Shown piece by piece: positions 26,710 through 36,180 of a stretch of 64,000 bases of DNA. The DNA is taken from positions 2,160,501 to 2,224,500 of the forward strand of contig NC_011071.1 in assembly GCF_000020665.1 (NCBI RefSeq). The letters run 5' to 3'. Under the pieces are notes generated by a model that was not told where the DNA came from, made no database searches, and worked only from the letters and a program-made list of their open reading frames with translations. The first letter of the stretch is position 1. The number at the start of each line of letters is the position of its first letter. Position numbers and translations under genes: made by a program. This DNA comes from Stenotrophomonas maltophilia R551-3. Lineage in GTDB: Bacteria > Pseudomonadota > Gammaproteobacteria > Xanthomonadales > Xanthomonadaceae.

Positions 26710-28746
26710 ATGAACACCCAAGTCCTTTCCCGCCGTCGCAACCTCGGCATCATTGCCCACATCGACGCCGGCAAGACCACGCTGACCGAACGCCTGCTGT
26801 GGAAAAGCGGCGAGATCCATCGCGTCGGCGAAGTGCACGACGGCAATGCGACCACCGATTTCTCGGCGATCGAGCGCGAACGTGGCATCACCATCGGCGC
26901 CGCCGCCGTGCAGGCGCAGTGGGCGCCGCGCGACCTGCCGCCGCATCGGCTGACCCTGATCGACACTCCCGGCCACATCGACTTCGCCATTGAAGTTGAG
27001 CGTTCGCTGCGCGTGCTCGACGGAGCCGTGGCTGTGTTTTCGGCCGTGGATGGAGTGCAGCCGCAGTCGGAAACCGTGTGGCGCCAAGCGCGTCGCCATC
27101 GCGTGCCGCTGATCGCGTTCGTCAACAAGATGGACCGCGTCGGCGCTTCGTTCGAGCGCGTGCTGGAGCAGCTGCAGGACAAGCTGAGGGCGCGGCCGTG
27201 GGCGCTCGGCGTGCCGTTGGGCAGCGAAAGCGACTTCAACGGCTGGGTCGACCTGGTCGATGAGCGCGTGCTGCAGTGGCAGGATGGCGCCGCAACCACG
27301 GTGACCCCGTGGGACGACGCGGCGCGCACCCTGTGGCAGCCGCAACGCGACGCACTGGTCGAGGCCGTGGCCGACCACGACGAACTGCTGGCTGATGCCT
27401 GGCTGGAGGGTCGCGTGATCGATGCGGAACTGCTGCGGGCGGCGATCCGACGGGCGACGCTGGCCGGTGCAGGCGTGCCGGTGCTGGCCGGTGCCGCGTT
27501 CAAGGACAAGGGCATCGAGACGCTGCTGGATGCGGTGGTCGATTACCTGCCGTCGCCGCTGGATCGCCCTGCCGTGACCGCCGAAAGCGAAGGTGGTGAC
27601 GTGGTGTTGCCGCCGGATCCGGACGGTCCGCTGGCCGGCCTGCTGTTCAAGATCACCCACCAGCAGCACGGCGCGCTGAGCTTCGTGCGGCTGTACTCGG
27701 GCACCTTGAAGGTCGGCGATGCGGTGGCCAGTTCGCAGCATCCGCAGGGGCGGCGTGTCAGCCGCCTGGTGCGGGTGCAGGCCGACCAGACCCATGACAT
27801 CGAGCAGGCCGTGGCCGGTGACATCGTCGCGGTGCTGGGCTGGAAGGATGCGGTCAGCGGTGAAACGCTGAGCGACCGCGCGCAGCCGCTGCGCCTGGAG
27901 AGCATCCAGGCACAGGCACCGGTGCTGGCGTGGCGGCTGGAACCGGCGCGCGCGGCCGACCTGATCCGGATGGCGCAGGGCCTGGCCAGCCTGGCCCAGG
28001 AAGATCCGTCGTTCCGCGTCGAGACCGATCGCGACACGGCGGAGACCCTGGTCTGGGGCATGGGCGAGTTGCACCTGGAGGTGATGGTCGAGCGTCTGCG
28101 CAGCGAATGGAAGGTCGACGTAGGCGTAGGTGCGCCGCGTGTGGCCTACCAGGAAACGCCGATGCGTGCGATGGCCGGGGTTGTGGGCCGGCTGGTCAAG
28201 CAGACCGGTGGCCAGGGCCAGTTCGCGCACGTGGTGCTGGATGTGTCGCCGCGCGAGGACGGCCAGGTGGTGTTCAACGACCGCATCGTCGGTGGCGTGG
28301 TACCGCGCAGCTTCATCAACGCCGTGGAGAAGGGCGTGCGTGCGGCGCTGTCGGAAGGCCCGCAGGGCCATCCGGTGGTCGGTATCGAGGTCAGTCTTGT
28401 CGATGGCCAGACCCACGCCAAGGACTCTTCGGAAATGGCGTTCCATCGCGCCGGTGCCGAGGCGATCAAGGCGGCGCTGGCCGAGGGTGGCACGCAGCTG
28501 CTGGAGCCGGTAATGGCGGTGACGGTGCATTCGCCATCGGCGTCGGTGGGTGATGTGGTGGGCGACCTCAACCGTCGCCATGGCCGTATTGCCCGCATCG
28601 AAGACCAGGAAGGTCGCGCCGAAGTCAGCGGCTTTGCGCCGCTGGCGCAGCTGGTGGGCTACACCACTGCACTGCGTTCGCTCAGCCAGGGTCGGGCGAG
28701 CAGCGAGGCGCACCTGCACGGCTACGAGCCGGTACGCGCTGCGTGA
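26710..28746 (+). CDS. EF-G-like translational GTPase (second FusA)
   Basis: A 678-residue paralogue of elongation factor G. GTPase motifs are intact: AHIDAGKTT (16-24), the switch region ERERGITIGAAA, DTPGHIDF and NKMD. Domains II to V follow, ending with QGRASSEAHLHGY. The frame stays open upstream to 26458, but the ATG at 26710 begins the family N-terminus and has AGGAA eight bases before it. The protein is more like EF-G than the Tet(M)/Tet(O) protection proteins. Possible roles are specialised translocation, ribosome recycling or antibiotic relief. The main fusA in the rpsL-rpsG operon is not in this window. Confidence 0.85.
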   Translation: MNTQVLSRRRNLGIIAHIDAGKTTLTERLLWKSGEIHRVGEVHDGNATTDFSAIERERGITIGAAAVQAQWAPRDLPPHRLTLIDTPGHIDFAIEVERSLRVLDGAVAVFSAVDGVQPQSETVWRQARRHRVPLIAFVNKMDRVGASFERVLEQLQDKLRARPWALGVPLGSESDFNGWVDLVDERVLQWQDGAATTVTPWDDAARTLWQPQRDALVEAVADHDELLADAWLEGRVIDAELLRAAIRRATLAGAGVPVLAGAAFKDKGIETLLDAVVDYLPSPLDRPAVTAESEGGDVVLPPDPDGPLAGLLFKITHQQHGALSFVRLYSGTLKVGDAVASSQHPQGRRVSRLVRVQADQTHDIEQAVAGDIVAVLGWKDAVSGETLSDRAQPLRLESIQAQAPVLAWRLEPARAADLIRMAQGLASLAQEDPSFRVETDRDTAETLVWGMGELHLEVMVERLRSEWKVDVGVGAPRVAYQETPMRAMAGVVGRLVKQTGGQGQFAHVVLDVSPREDGQVVFNDRIVGGVVPRSFINAVEKGVRAALSEGPQGHPVVGIEVSLVDGQTHAKDSSEMAFHRAGAEAIKAALAEGGTQLLEPVMAVTVHSPSASVGDVVGDLNRRHGRIARIEDQEGRAEVSGFAPLAQLVGYTTALRSLSQGRASSEAHLHGYEPVRAA

Positions 28747-28756
28747 GGAAAGGCGA

Positions 28757-28786
28757 GGGGAGCCCGTGAGCGGGCTCCCCTTTTTT
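28757..28786 (+). terminator. Intrinsic terminator of the EF-G paralogue
   Basis: GGGGAGCCCG and CGGGCTCCCC form a 10-bp stem with a TGAG loop followed by six T residues. Confidence 0.9.
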
Positions 28787-28977
28787 GTAGGCGTTGGTGG
28801 GGTTCCGTATCCACGCATTGCGCTTCGCTACTGCGAAGCGGCGCGAATGATGAATCCGCATCGACACGCGAATATTTGCACTGCATTGCAACAAAACTGC
28901 AGAAAAAGCTGGATTAAAGTGATGCCTCACGATAAATTGCGCACCCCCCGTTGCTCGCCGCCGCCCGCACCCCTCTC

Positions 28978-29250
28978 ATGCGTGATGACAAAGACCCCGG
29001 AACCCTTGAGCTGACCCTGCCGCGCAAACGCGGCCGTCCGCCCAAGTTCGGGTACGCAATGAGCGACGCACAGCGGGCCGCGCGCTACCGGGCGCGCCGG
29101 GCCGGGCAGGCCAACCACGCCGATGTGCGCGCCTGCAGCGACATGGTGTTGCTGGACAAGATCCGCGCTGCGGTCAGCGCCCGCGATACCGAGCTGGCCG
29201 GCTTTCTGGTCCACGTTCTCTGGCAACGCTACCCCCTGCAGCTGAAATAG
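28978..29250 (+). CDS. Small AT-hook-like protein
   Basis: A 90-residue basic protein of unknown function. An AT-hook-like core, RKRGRPPK, lies near residue 17, followed by the arginine-rich SDAQRAARYRARRAGQ and a helical C-terminus. Such short proteins are probably DNA-associated. The ATG at 28978 was chosen; an upstream in-frame TTG at 28951 is possible. The upstream 100 bases are relatively AT-rich and probably hold its promoter. Confidence 0.6.
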   Translation: MRDDKDPGTLELTLPRKRGRPPKFGYAMSDAQRAARYRARRAGQANHADVRACSDMVLLDKIRAAVSARDTELAGFLVHVLWQRYPLQLK

Positions 29251-29360
29251 GTCGTCGGTGGGGTGGCCGTTGTCATCGAGCTTGTTGATAATGCGGGATT
29301 CAGGTTGTTCCCGCTGGCGCGCCCGGGATGGCAGGCGCGCATGATCGAACGGTTCCCAAG

Positions 29361-30116
29361 ATGACCACCACCAGCGACACCACCACCGAAGCGGCGCCGA
29401 CCGGCACCCCCCTGTTCTACACCCGTCCGGTGCCGCTGCAGGCCGATGTGCACGCCGACCTGCGCATCCTGCCGGGCAGGCTCGAGTTTGCCGCTGGCAA
29501 CAACGCCATTCCGCTGGTGCTCGGCGAGTTCTCGCTGGCGCTGCACCACTTCCCGATCCTGTTCGCCGGTCCGACCGCGGTGCCGATGGCGGCCGTCGGC
29601 GTGTCGGAAGAGAACCTGTTCATCAAGGACGGACTGTGGGAAGACGAGGCCTATATCCCGGCCTACCTGCGTCGCCATCCCTTCATCTTCATCGACACCG
29701 GCGCGGACAACGATTTCCTGCTGGGCATCGATGAAGAGAACCCGCGCGTGGTCAAGGGTGGTGACGAAGGCCAGCCGCTGTTCGTCGATGGCAAGGCCAC
29801 CGAGATGGTGCAGCAGGCGCTGGAGTTCTGCGGCCAGTTCACCCGCGAGCACGAACAGACCCAGGCCTTCTCCAAGGCGCTGATCGACAACGGCCTGCTG
29901 GTTGAACGCAACGCCACCGTGCGTACTCCGGATGGCCGCGAGTTCAACCTCAACGGCTTCCAGGTCGTGGATGTCGAGAAGTTCGTCGCACTGCCGGAAG
30001 CCACTGTGGTCGAGTGGCACCGCAGCGGCTGGCTGGCGCTGATCCACCAGCACCTGATGTCGCTGGGTCGCTTCAACGACCTGACCCGTCGCCAGGTCGA
30101 GCGCCTGGCGGCCTGA
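29361..30116 (+). CDS. SapC-like protein
   Basis: A 251-residue protein of the SapC family (named after a Campylobacter S-layer component; function unproven). Typical segments are LVLGEFSLALHHFPILFAG, AYIPAYLRRHPFIF and the C-terminal LIHQHLMSLGRFNDLTRRQ. The start at 29361 matches relatives; an in-frame ATG at 29328 lacks a ribosome-binding site too. Its TGA abuts the stop codon of the convergent histidine kinase with no intervening base. Confidence 0.85.
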   Translation: MTTTSDTTTEAAPTGTPLFYTRPVPLQADVHADLRILPGRLEFAAGNNAIPLVLGEFSLALHHFPILFAGPTAVPMAAVGVSEENLFIKDGLWEDEAYIPAYLRRHPFIFIDTGADNDFLLGIDEENPRVVKGGDEGQPLFVDGKATEMVQQALEFCGQFTREHEQTQAFSKALIDNGLLVERNATVRTPDGREFNLNGFQVVDVEKFVALPEATVVEWHRSGWLALIHQHLMSLGRFNDLTRRQVERLAA

Positions 30117-32444
30117 TCATGCCGATGGTGCGGCTTCCGCTTTGCGGGAGCCGTGCCACTGCTGCAATCCCTGCAGCAGTCGCCGCGCCTCGACCCAGTC
30201 AGGCGCGGCCATACGCCCCAGCTCCCACAGTTCGGCCGCGATATCGGCTTGTGTCGTTGCGCCACAGATCTGCAGCGTACCTTGCAGGCGATGCGCGTGG
30301 TGGCGCAGTGCATCCGGAGCGGCGCCGGTAACGGCGCGCTCGATGGCAGCCAGTTCCGTGCTGATGTCGGCCGCATAGGCGGAGTCAATGCATGCCGTGC
30401 TGGAGGGTGCAGCGTGGCCCCGTAGCGCTGGCAACGCCAGCACCTGCAGCAGCTTGGCGATCTGCAGTGGCTTGGCCAGCACCGCGTCGAATCCCGCCTC
30501 GCGACAGCGCGCCGCATGGCGGCGGCCCGCGCGTGCCGACAATGCGATCAACCGCAAGGGCGTGTGCGCACGCGCACGCAGCCGGCGGGCCAGCGCATAG
30601 CCATCCATGTCGTGAAGCCCGATGTCGAGCAGCACCGTGCTGCGCGGTCGACGCGCCTGCTCTTCCAGTGCGTCGCTGGCATCGGCAAGCGCATGCACAT
30701 CCGCCCCCAAACGCTGCAGCTGGGCGGCCATGAGGCGGCGGTTGAGATCATGGTCTTCGACCAGCAACAGATCCAGGCCAGCAAGCGGCTGCTCATGAGC
30801 GGCCACCGTCGCAGTCGGCGGGTGGGACCGGGCGATCCGCACCGGCAGGCGCAGGGTGAATCGGCTGCCGCGTCCGTGGACGCTGTGAACAGTCAGATCG
30901 CCGCCCATCGAGCGGGCCAGTTCGCGCGCGATCACCAGCCCCAGTCCGCTGCCGCCGCGCCGCAGCCCGTCCTCACCCTGCCGGAAGGGTTGGAACAGGG
31001 ATGTAGCCTGCGCAGCAGGGATGCCAATGCCGCTGTCGATCACATCCAGCAGCAGCTCATGCGGGCGCGTTGGTGGCCGCAGCTGCACGCGCAGATCGAT
31101 GCCGCCGACGTCGGTGAACTTCAGCGCATTGCCGAGCAGGTTGTCGACGATCTGGCGCAGCGCATCGGGATCCAGCAGGACCAGCGGCGCCGGCGCTGCA
31201 GTGCAGTCCAGCCTGAGCTCCAGGCCCTTCCTGCGTGCGAGCACGCGGATCGCATCCAGCGATTGGTTGCAGAGCAGTGCGACATCGCAGGCTTGTACCT
31301 GCGGCATGAAGCCACCACTGGCGAGGCGCGAAAAATCCAGCGAGCGGTCCAGCAGTCCGCGCAGGGAGCGTCCTGCGGCAGCCATCGCCGCGAGTAGTTC
31401 GCGGCGGCCCTCTGGCGAATGGGCCTGGTGCAGCGGGGTGATCGAGCCCAACAGCGTCTGCGCGGCATTGCGCACCTCATGGCTGATCATGCCGATCGCG
31501 CGTGCACGGTCGCGCTCGCTGCGGCTGAAGCGACGGCGCAGCGGATGCCAGAGAAGTGGAAGCCCGGCCAGCGCGGCGATCAATGCCAGCAACCAGGCCG
31601 GTGGTGGTGACCGCATCCAGCCCAGTGCCCGCTCCACCGATGCGGGCAGCATCTGCTGCGCCCAGAGATGCAGCAGGCCAGCGTGCTCTTCCAGCGTGAT
31701 GTCGCGCAGGCCCCGGTCGATGCGTTCAAGCAGGTGCCTGTCCTCCCGACGGGCGAGCAGATGCAGGTCGGTGGAGAAATCGCTGCTGATCGGTTGCAGC
31801 AGCAGGTCACCACTGAAATAGCGGCGGGTCATTGGTCGCAGCGTCGTCTCCAAGCCGATCGCGGCATCGGCGGTACCGGCAACGACCGCCGCGAGTGCCG
31901 CGTGACGATCCGGAAGCTGCAGTAGATGGATCCGTGGATGATGTGTACCCAACCAGCCAGCGTAGGGTCCACCCTCAACCACCGCCAGGATCTTCCCCTC
32001 CAGATCAGGCAAGCCGCGTGGCAGCCAACGGCCGGGTTGCCCGGCGAGGACCGTCCGGCCACCGCGAAACGGGGCGGAGGCAACCAGCTCTGGACAGGGG
32101 AGTTGCGGGTGTCCGGAGCCGCCCATCACCAGTACCAGGTCGGCGTCGCGGCCACAGACGGCGGCCACCGATGCGGCGGTGGTGGGATAGGGCAGGTCCA
32201 GGAAACGCAGTTGTGCATGCCGCGCTACCAGGCCTGCATAGCCGTGGGCGAGCGTGGGAAATGGCGCTGTCTCTGCAAGTGCAGCGGGTATCGGACGCAT
32301 GGATGGGGCCGTGGCAACCCGTACCTCGCTTCCTGGCCCCCAGCGTTGTGATCGGACATCTTCCGCAGATGCCGCCGGCAGCAGCAGAAGAACCAGCAGC
32401 AGGGCGAGGGAGGTGCGCAGGCGCGATCGGTCCTGCCTGCTCAC
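30117..32444 (-). CDS. Hybrid sensor histidine kinase, BvgS-type
   Basis: A 775-residue unorthodox sensor kinase. It has a signal peptide or anchor (LALLLVLLLLPAASA) and a periplasmic solute-binding (SBP_bac_3-like) sensor at about 40-275. A membrane helix at 284-299 leads to a HisKA domain with phospho-His322 in GMISHEVRN. The ATPase has the N-box NALKF, SGIGIP and GSGLGLVIA. A receiver follows with Asp607 in VLLDIGLHDMDG, then a C-terminal HPt with His718 in HAHRLQGTLQ. The His-Asp-His relay would feed the regulator encoded upstream in the same operon, which overlaps by four bases. Confidence 0.92.
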   Translation of the reverse strand: MSRQDRSRLRTSLALLLVLLLLPAASAEDVRSQRWGPGSEVRVATAPSMRPIPAALAETAPFPTLAHGYAGLVARHAQLRFLDLPYPTTAASVAAVCGRDADLVLVMGGSGHPQLPCPELVASAPFRGGRTVLAGQPGRWLPRGLPDLEGKILAVVEGGPYAGWLGTHHPRIHLLQLPDRHAALAAVVAGTADAAIGLETTLRPMTRRYFSGDLLLQPISSDFSTDLHLLARREDRHLLERIDRGLRDITLEEHAGLLHLWAQQMLPASVERALGWMRSPPPAWLLALIAALAGLPLLWHPLRRRFSRSERDRARAIGMISHEVRNAAQTLLGSITPLHQAHSPEGRRELLAAMAAAGRSLRGLLDRSLDFSRLASGGFMPQVQACDVALLCNQSLDAIRVLARRKGLELRLDCTAAPAPLVLLDPDALRQIVDNLLGNALKFTDVGGIDLRVQLRPPTRPHELLLDVIDSGIGIPAAQATSLFQPFRQGEDGLRRGGSGLGLVIARELARSMGGDLTVHSVHGRGSRFTLRLPVRIARSHPPTATVAAHEQPLAGLDLLLVEDHDLNRRLMAAQLQRLGADVHALADASDALEEQARRPRSTVLLDIGLHDMDGYALARRLRARAHTPLRLIALSARAGRRHAARCREAGFDAVLAKPLQIAKLLQVLALPALRGHAAPSSTACIDSAYAADISTELAAIERAVTGAAPDALRHHAHRLQGTLQICGATTQADIAAELWELGRMAAPDWVEARRLLQGLQQWHGSRKAEAAPSA

Positions 32445-33067
32445 GGCGGGCTCGCGTGTGGGCGCATGGCGTAGATCTCGGCGTCGTTGCGCAGGCCAAG
32501 CTTGCGCAGCGCGGCAATTTTCTGGGTGCTGACGGTCTTGACGCTCCGGTGCCGGCGCAGCGCGATCTCGGACACGGTGAGCCCGGTGAGCAGCAGTTCC
32601 AGCACCTCGCGTTCATTGCGGCTGAGTTCACTGCAGTCGGCAGGCAGGATGAAGTCAGGTGGCAGGCGGCCGAGTCCCTGATGCACGCACACAATGGCCT
32701 CTGACAGCATCGGCAGCGGCTCGGCCTTGCCGACGACGCCGCCGATGCCGGCATTGATCAGGTGGCTGAGGTTGGTTGCGGGTGAAAGCGTGGCGAAAGC
32801 GAGCAGTGGGATGTGGGGAAAGGTCTCGCGCAGCAGGGGGATCAACTCGGCGCTACCGCGGTCGTCGGGGGCCAGGCTCAGGTCGATGATCGCCACATCG
32901 ACGGGCAGCCGATGCAGGGTGGTGATGAGGTCTTCGCTGAGGGAGTGGCTGGCGACGATGGTGAAGCGGCGGTCGCGGTTGAGGTGCAGGGCGATGCCGC
33001 GACGGACGACTTCATGGTCGTCCAGAAGCGCCAGGCGCAGCCGGCGCGGTGCAGGATGTCCATTCAT
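32441..33067 (-). CDS. BvgA/EvgA-type response regulator
   Basis: A 208-residue NarL/FixJ regulator. The receiver has the acidic pair DD at 16-17, phospho-Asp62 in AIIDLSLAPDD and the conserved Lys in VVGKAEP. The C-terminal LuxR-type helix-turn-helix covers LSRNEREVLELLLTGLTVSE onwards. Its last four bases overlap the kinase gene, so the two are a co-translated pair. The targets are unknown. Confidence 0.92.
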   Translation of the reverse strand: MNGHPAPRRLRLALLDDHEVVRRGIALHLNRDRRFTIVASHSLSEDLITTLHRLPVDVAIIDLSLAPDDRGSAELIPLLRETFPHIPLLAFATLSPATNLSHLINAGIGGVVGKAEPLPMLSEAIVCVHQGLGRLPPDFILPADCSELSRNEREVLELLLTGLTVSEIALRRHRSVKTVSTQKIAALRKLGLRNDAEIYAMRPHASPP

Positions 33068-33157
33068 GCGCAGGGAGGTGATCAGCGCCCATGGGCGTGG
33101 TCATCATTTTGGCGTCACTGTCACGCCGGGCATCGAATTTCCGGGATTTTTGCGATT

Positions 33158-33169
33158 ATTCCTAAGAAT
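33158..33169. promoter_or_regulatory. Possible response-regulator site
   Basis: ATTCCTAAGAAT lies about 90 bases upstream of the response-regulator start. ATTCCTA resembles the heptad bound by BvgA-type regulators, and it sits inside a larger imperfect palindrome (CGATT...AATCG). Autoregulation is an inference from position. Confidence 0.3.
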
Positions 33170-33236
33170 CGATGTGTTACGCGCATCGGTTCCGCGAACG
33201 TCATTGGTGTAGTGGATGGAACTCATCGATACCGGG

Positions 33237-33770
33237 TCAGCGGACCGACTGCGGCACCCGCCTCAACCTGGCAGTGTCGTAACCCATCGCTGCAATGCGC
33301 TGCACCGCCTGCTGGTAGTCGCTTTCCGAGACCTGGGGCGTACGCGCCATGTACCAGACGTAGTCGCGCTTGCTGCGGGCCACAATGGTCTGGCGGTAGC
33401 CATCATCGAGCCAGGCGATGATGTATTCGGCCTGGATCGGCCAGATGAACTGCATGCCCCAGATCGCACCGTTTCCTTCTTTCTCCACCCGGCCGATCGG
33501 ATGCATCGACTTCTGTGGGGCATCGAAGCTGCCCTTGCGATAGGTGAAGGTGGTCTGGATGCGTCCATCCGGCCGTAGCGCGTAGCTTTCCACCGCATCG
33601 AAGGCCTCGCGTTCCGGGCGCGATGGAATGTGTGCGATCACATACCAGTCGCCCATGAATCGCGGCACATCCACTGATGGTGGCCGCGGCAGGGGCCGGG
33701 TGTCGCTGGAACTGCAGCCTGCGCCGAACAGGCCGACTGCGAGCAGAGGAAGCAGCGGAAAAATGCGCAT
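33237..33770 (-). CDS. blc: Outer-membrane lipocalin (Blc-like)
   Basis: A 177-residue lipoprotein with a lipobox (VGLFGAGC). The bacterial lipocalin barrel shows the GxW motif in RFMGDWYVIAHIP, the YVWYMARTP segment and a C-terminal helix. Blc proteins bind fatty acids and lysophospholipids at the outer membrane. It is the last gene of the eight-gene lipid operon, starting eight bases after the methyltransferase stop codon, which fits a role in handling damaged or modified lipids. Confidence 0.9.
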   Translation of the reverse strand: MRIFPLLPLLAVGLFGAGCSSSDTRPLPRPPSVDVPRFMGDWYVIAHIPSRPEREAFDAVESYALRPDGRIQTTFTYRKGSFDAPQKSMHPIGRVEKEGNGAIWGMQFIWPIQAEYIIAWLDDGYRQTIVARSKRDYVWYMARTPQVSESDYQQAVQRIAAMGYDTARLRRVPQSVR

Positions 33771-33778
33771 GTCACACC

Positions 33779-34852
33779 TCAGCGTGGGCGGAACAGGTAA
33801 TGGGCCACCAGCCACTGCCGGCCATCGTCGTAGCCGAACAGCTCGGCACAGGCCATCCAGAACATCCGCCAGCGCTGCCACCAGATCTTTGCCGCGGCCT
33901 GACCGTAAGTGGCGACCAGTACAGGCATGACCTCTTCGCGGGCGGCGTCCTGGTTGGCCAGCCAATGATCAGCGGTGCGCTGGTAGTGACTGCCATCCAG
34001 CAGCCAGCGCTGTTCCAGCCGCAGGTCGCGCTGGAAGTGCAGCAGGGTGTCGGCGGCGGGCATCAGCCCGCCCGTGAAGAAGTGGCGGCCCATCCAGTTG
34101 TCGCCGCCGCTGGTCTCGAACGGATACATCAGCGTGCGGTGGGCGAAGATGTGCACGAACAGCGCGCCATCCGGTTTCAGCCATCGTGAGATGCCCGACA
34201 GCAACCGCTCATAGTTGCGTACGTGTTCGAACATCTCCACCGACACGCAGCGGTCGAACTGTGCCGTTGGCAGCTCAAGCTCGTTGACGTCGCAGGTCAG
34301 CACCTCGACGTTGCCCAGGCCGCGTGCCTGGCACTGCGCCATGATGTGCCTGCGCTGGCTGTGCGAGTTGGAGACGGCGGTGATATGCGCCTGCGGGAAG
34401 CGTTCGGCCATCCACAGCGTCAGTGAGCCCCAGCCGCAGCCGAGTTCAAGGATCTGCTGGCCGTTGGCCAGGCCGGCGCGTTGGCCGTACAGCGCCAGCA
34501 TGGCGTCTTCGGCCTGGTCCAGCGTCTCGCGGCCAGTGGGGTAGTAGCAGCTGCTGTACTTCAGGCGCTTGCCCAGGCAGGCCTGGAAGAAGGCCGCGGG
34601 AACTTCGTAGTGCTGGCGGTTGGCCACTTCGGTATGCAGCGCGAGTGGGCTGTCGGCCAGCTCGGCGATGCGCCGGCTGAAGCGTGCCGATTGGCCTTCG
34701 ATGCCGCCCTCGCTTTCCTCATGCAGGCGTTGCGCGCACAAGCGGCGGATGCCCGCACGCAGCGCCGCATCGGGCACCAGTCCGCGTTCGGCCCAGGCGA
34801 TCAGCCCGGTCTCCGCATCTTCGGCCGGATTCAGTGACGGGATCGCGCTCAT
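33779..34852 (-). CDS. SAM-dependent methyltransferase, cyclopropane-synthase family
   Basis: A 357-residue methyltransferase related to cyclopropane fatty acid synthases and to the plant-type coclaurine methyltransferases. The SAM site is LELGCGWGSLTLWMAE, followed by SNSHSQRRHI and VEMFEHVRNYE. It lacks the N-terminal domain of true Cfa, unlike the larger enzyme three genes upstream. The substrate is probably an unsaturated acyl chain, but this is inferred. It overlaps the DUF1295 gene by four bases. Confidence 0.85.
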   Translation of the reverse strand: MSAIPSLNPAEDAETGLIAWAERGLVPDAALRAGIRRLCAQRLHEESEGGIEGQSARFSRRIAELADSPLALHTEVANRQHYEVPAAFFQACLGKRLKYSSCYYPTGRETLDQAEDAMLALYGQRAGLANGQQILELGCGWGSLTLWMAERFPQAHITAVSNSHSQRRHIMAQCQARGLGNVEVLTCDVNELELPTAQFDRCVSVEMFEHVRNYERLLSGISRWLKPDGALFVHIFAHRTLMYPFETSGGDNWMGRHFFTGGLMPAADTLLHFQRDLRLEQRWLLDGSHYQRTADHWLANQDAAREEVMPVLVATYGQAAAKIWWQRWRMFWMACAELFGYDDGRQWLVAHYLFRPR

Positions 34853-35634
34853 GCGGAATGCTCCTTGGACGTGCGGGGGAACCAGGGAAAGAACATCGAC
34901 GTGCTGCGCTGGTACTCGCGGTAGTCTTCACCGCGGCTACGCAGGGCCTGCTTCTCGGTGAACGGAATGCCGCTCAGATAGCGCAGGAATACATACATCA
35001 GCAGCGGGCCGGACCACGCCAGCCACCACAGTGGTGAGCCCACCGCCAGCAGCACGTAGCTGAACCAGTGCAGCCATTCGAAGAAGTAGTTGGGGTGGCG
35101 CGAGTAGCGCCAGAGCCCTTTGCGGCAGGTCAGGCCCTTGTTCGCCGGGTCGGCCCGGAACCGGGCCAGCTGCCGGTCGGCCAGCGCCTCACCGCCGACG
35201 CTGAGCAGCCAGACGCCTGCGCCGGCAACCACCCACAGCGACAGCCCCGGCCTTGGATTGGCCGCCACCGCGACGAAGGGCAGGGCGAACAGGACGATCA
35301 GCAGCGCCTGCGCCATGAAGAAGCCGAAGATTTTCCCTTGGTGGCCGTGCCAGTGTTCCCGCAGATAACGGTAGCGACCGTCCTCTTGTTCGTGACGGAC
35401 CCGGTGCCAGAGATGCAAGGCCAGGCGGCTGCCCCACAGTCCACCCAGCAGCCCCAGCGCGAGCCGTGGCATCAGCGCGCCATCGCCCAGCAGTGCCAGC
35501 AGCAGAGCGGAAGCGCCGACACCTTTGGCCCAGAGCACATCAACCACGCCGATGTTGGTGTGGCGGCGCTGCCAGGCCCAGCCCCAGCTCATTACCACTA
35601 CTGCGTACAGCAGCACCCACCCTGGATTGATCAT
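34849..35634 (-). CDS. DUF1295 membrane protein (steroid reductase-like)
   Basis: A 261-residue integral membrane protein with about six helices, of the DUF1295 family, related to steroid 5-alpha-reductases and isoprenylcysteine methyltransferases. The conserved C-terminal cofactor segment is present: LWRYSRHPNYFFEW, and later GIPFTEKQALRSRGEDY. It probably binds NADPH or SAM. It overlaps its neighbours by four bases on both sides and so is firmly within the lipid operon. Confidence 0.88.
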   Translation of the reverse strand: MINPGWVLLYAVVVMSWGWAWQRRHTNIGVVDVLWAKGVGASALLLALLGDGALMPRLALGLLGGLWGSRLALHLWHRVRHEQEDGRYRYLREHWHGHQGKIFGFFMAQALLIVLFALPFVAVAANPRPGLSLWVVAGAGVWLLSVGGEALADRQLARFRADPANKGLTCRKGLWRYSRHPNYFFEWLHWFSYVLLAVGSPLWWLAWSGPLLMYVFLRYLSGIPFTEKQALRSRGEDYREYQRSTSMFFPWFPRTSKEHSA

Positions 35635-36179
35635 GACGATGCTCCGGCAAGTGGTGGATGATCTGAAGGCCGCGACCAGCGACGGGCCGTGGCACACAGC
35701 AGCGGCAGAGCGATGCTCCAGCCCAGGCCAAGCACCAGCAGCCCCTGCCAGGCGGGCGCCTGGAAGTGCACCGCATCGAACCCCCGGGAGGCCGAGAGAT
35801 AGGCCAGTGGCGCGAGCAGCAGGCCGAACAGGATCGGCAATGCGGGGTGCCGTAGCAGGAAGCGCATCGAGGTGGTCAGCGTCATCGCGAACGCGGCCCA
35901 CAGCGCCATGATCCACGGCGGCGGTGCCCAGCCAAGCGATGCCGCTGCATAGCGCACCATTCCGCTGGCCGCTGCGCTGGCATCCACCAGCCAGGCGCAG
36001 GCCAGCGCAACCAGCAACAGGCGAAGGTCCACGCCCGGCCTGGGGGATGTCAGCAACTGGCTGGCCACGTAGAGGCTTGCCGCGAACAGCGCTGGCCATT
36101 GCCAGCCACGGCCGGCACCGGCCACCGCGCACAGCCAGACCAGCTGGTTGCCGATGAGGTTGGCCCAGAATCGGCGCAT
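35631..36179 (-). CDS. DUF2878 inner-membrane protein
   Basis: A 182-residue protein with five or six membrane helices that matches DUF2878, a family found almost only beside cyclopropane synthase and DUF1365 genes. It begins RRFWANLIGNQLVWLCAVAG. The start at 36179 lies one base after the preceding stop codon; an in-frame ATG at 36191 would overlap it by 11 bases. Function unknown. Confidence 0.8.
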   Translation of the reverse strand: MRRFWANLIGNQLVWLCAVAGAGRGWQWPALFAASLYVASQLLTSPRPGVDLRLLLVALACAWLVDASAAASGMVRYAAASLGWAPPPWIMALWAAFAMTLTTSMRFLLRHPALPILFGLLLAPLAYLSASRGFDAVHFQAPAWQGLLVLGLGWSIALPLLCATARRWSRPSDHPPLAGASS

Positions 36180-36180
36180 T

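Noticed and set aside
26710..28746. Tetracycline ribosomal protection protein (TetM-like)
   Set aside because: The switch region and C-terminus (QGRASSEAHLHGY) follow EF-G rather than Tet(M)/Tet(O). A protection-like role is not excluded but the name is not supported.
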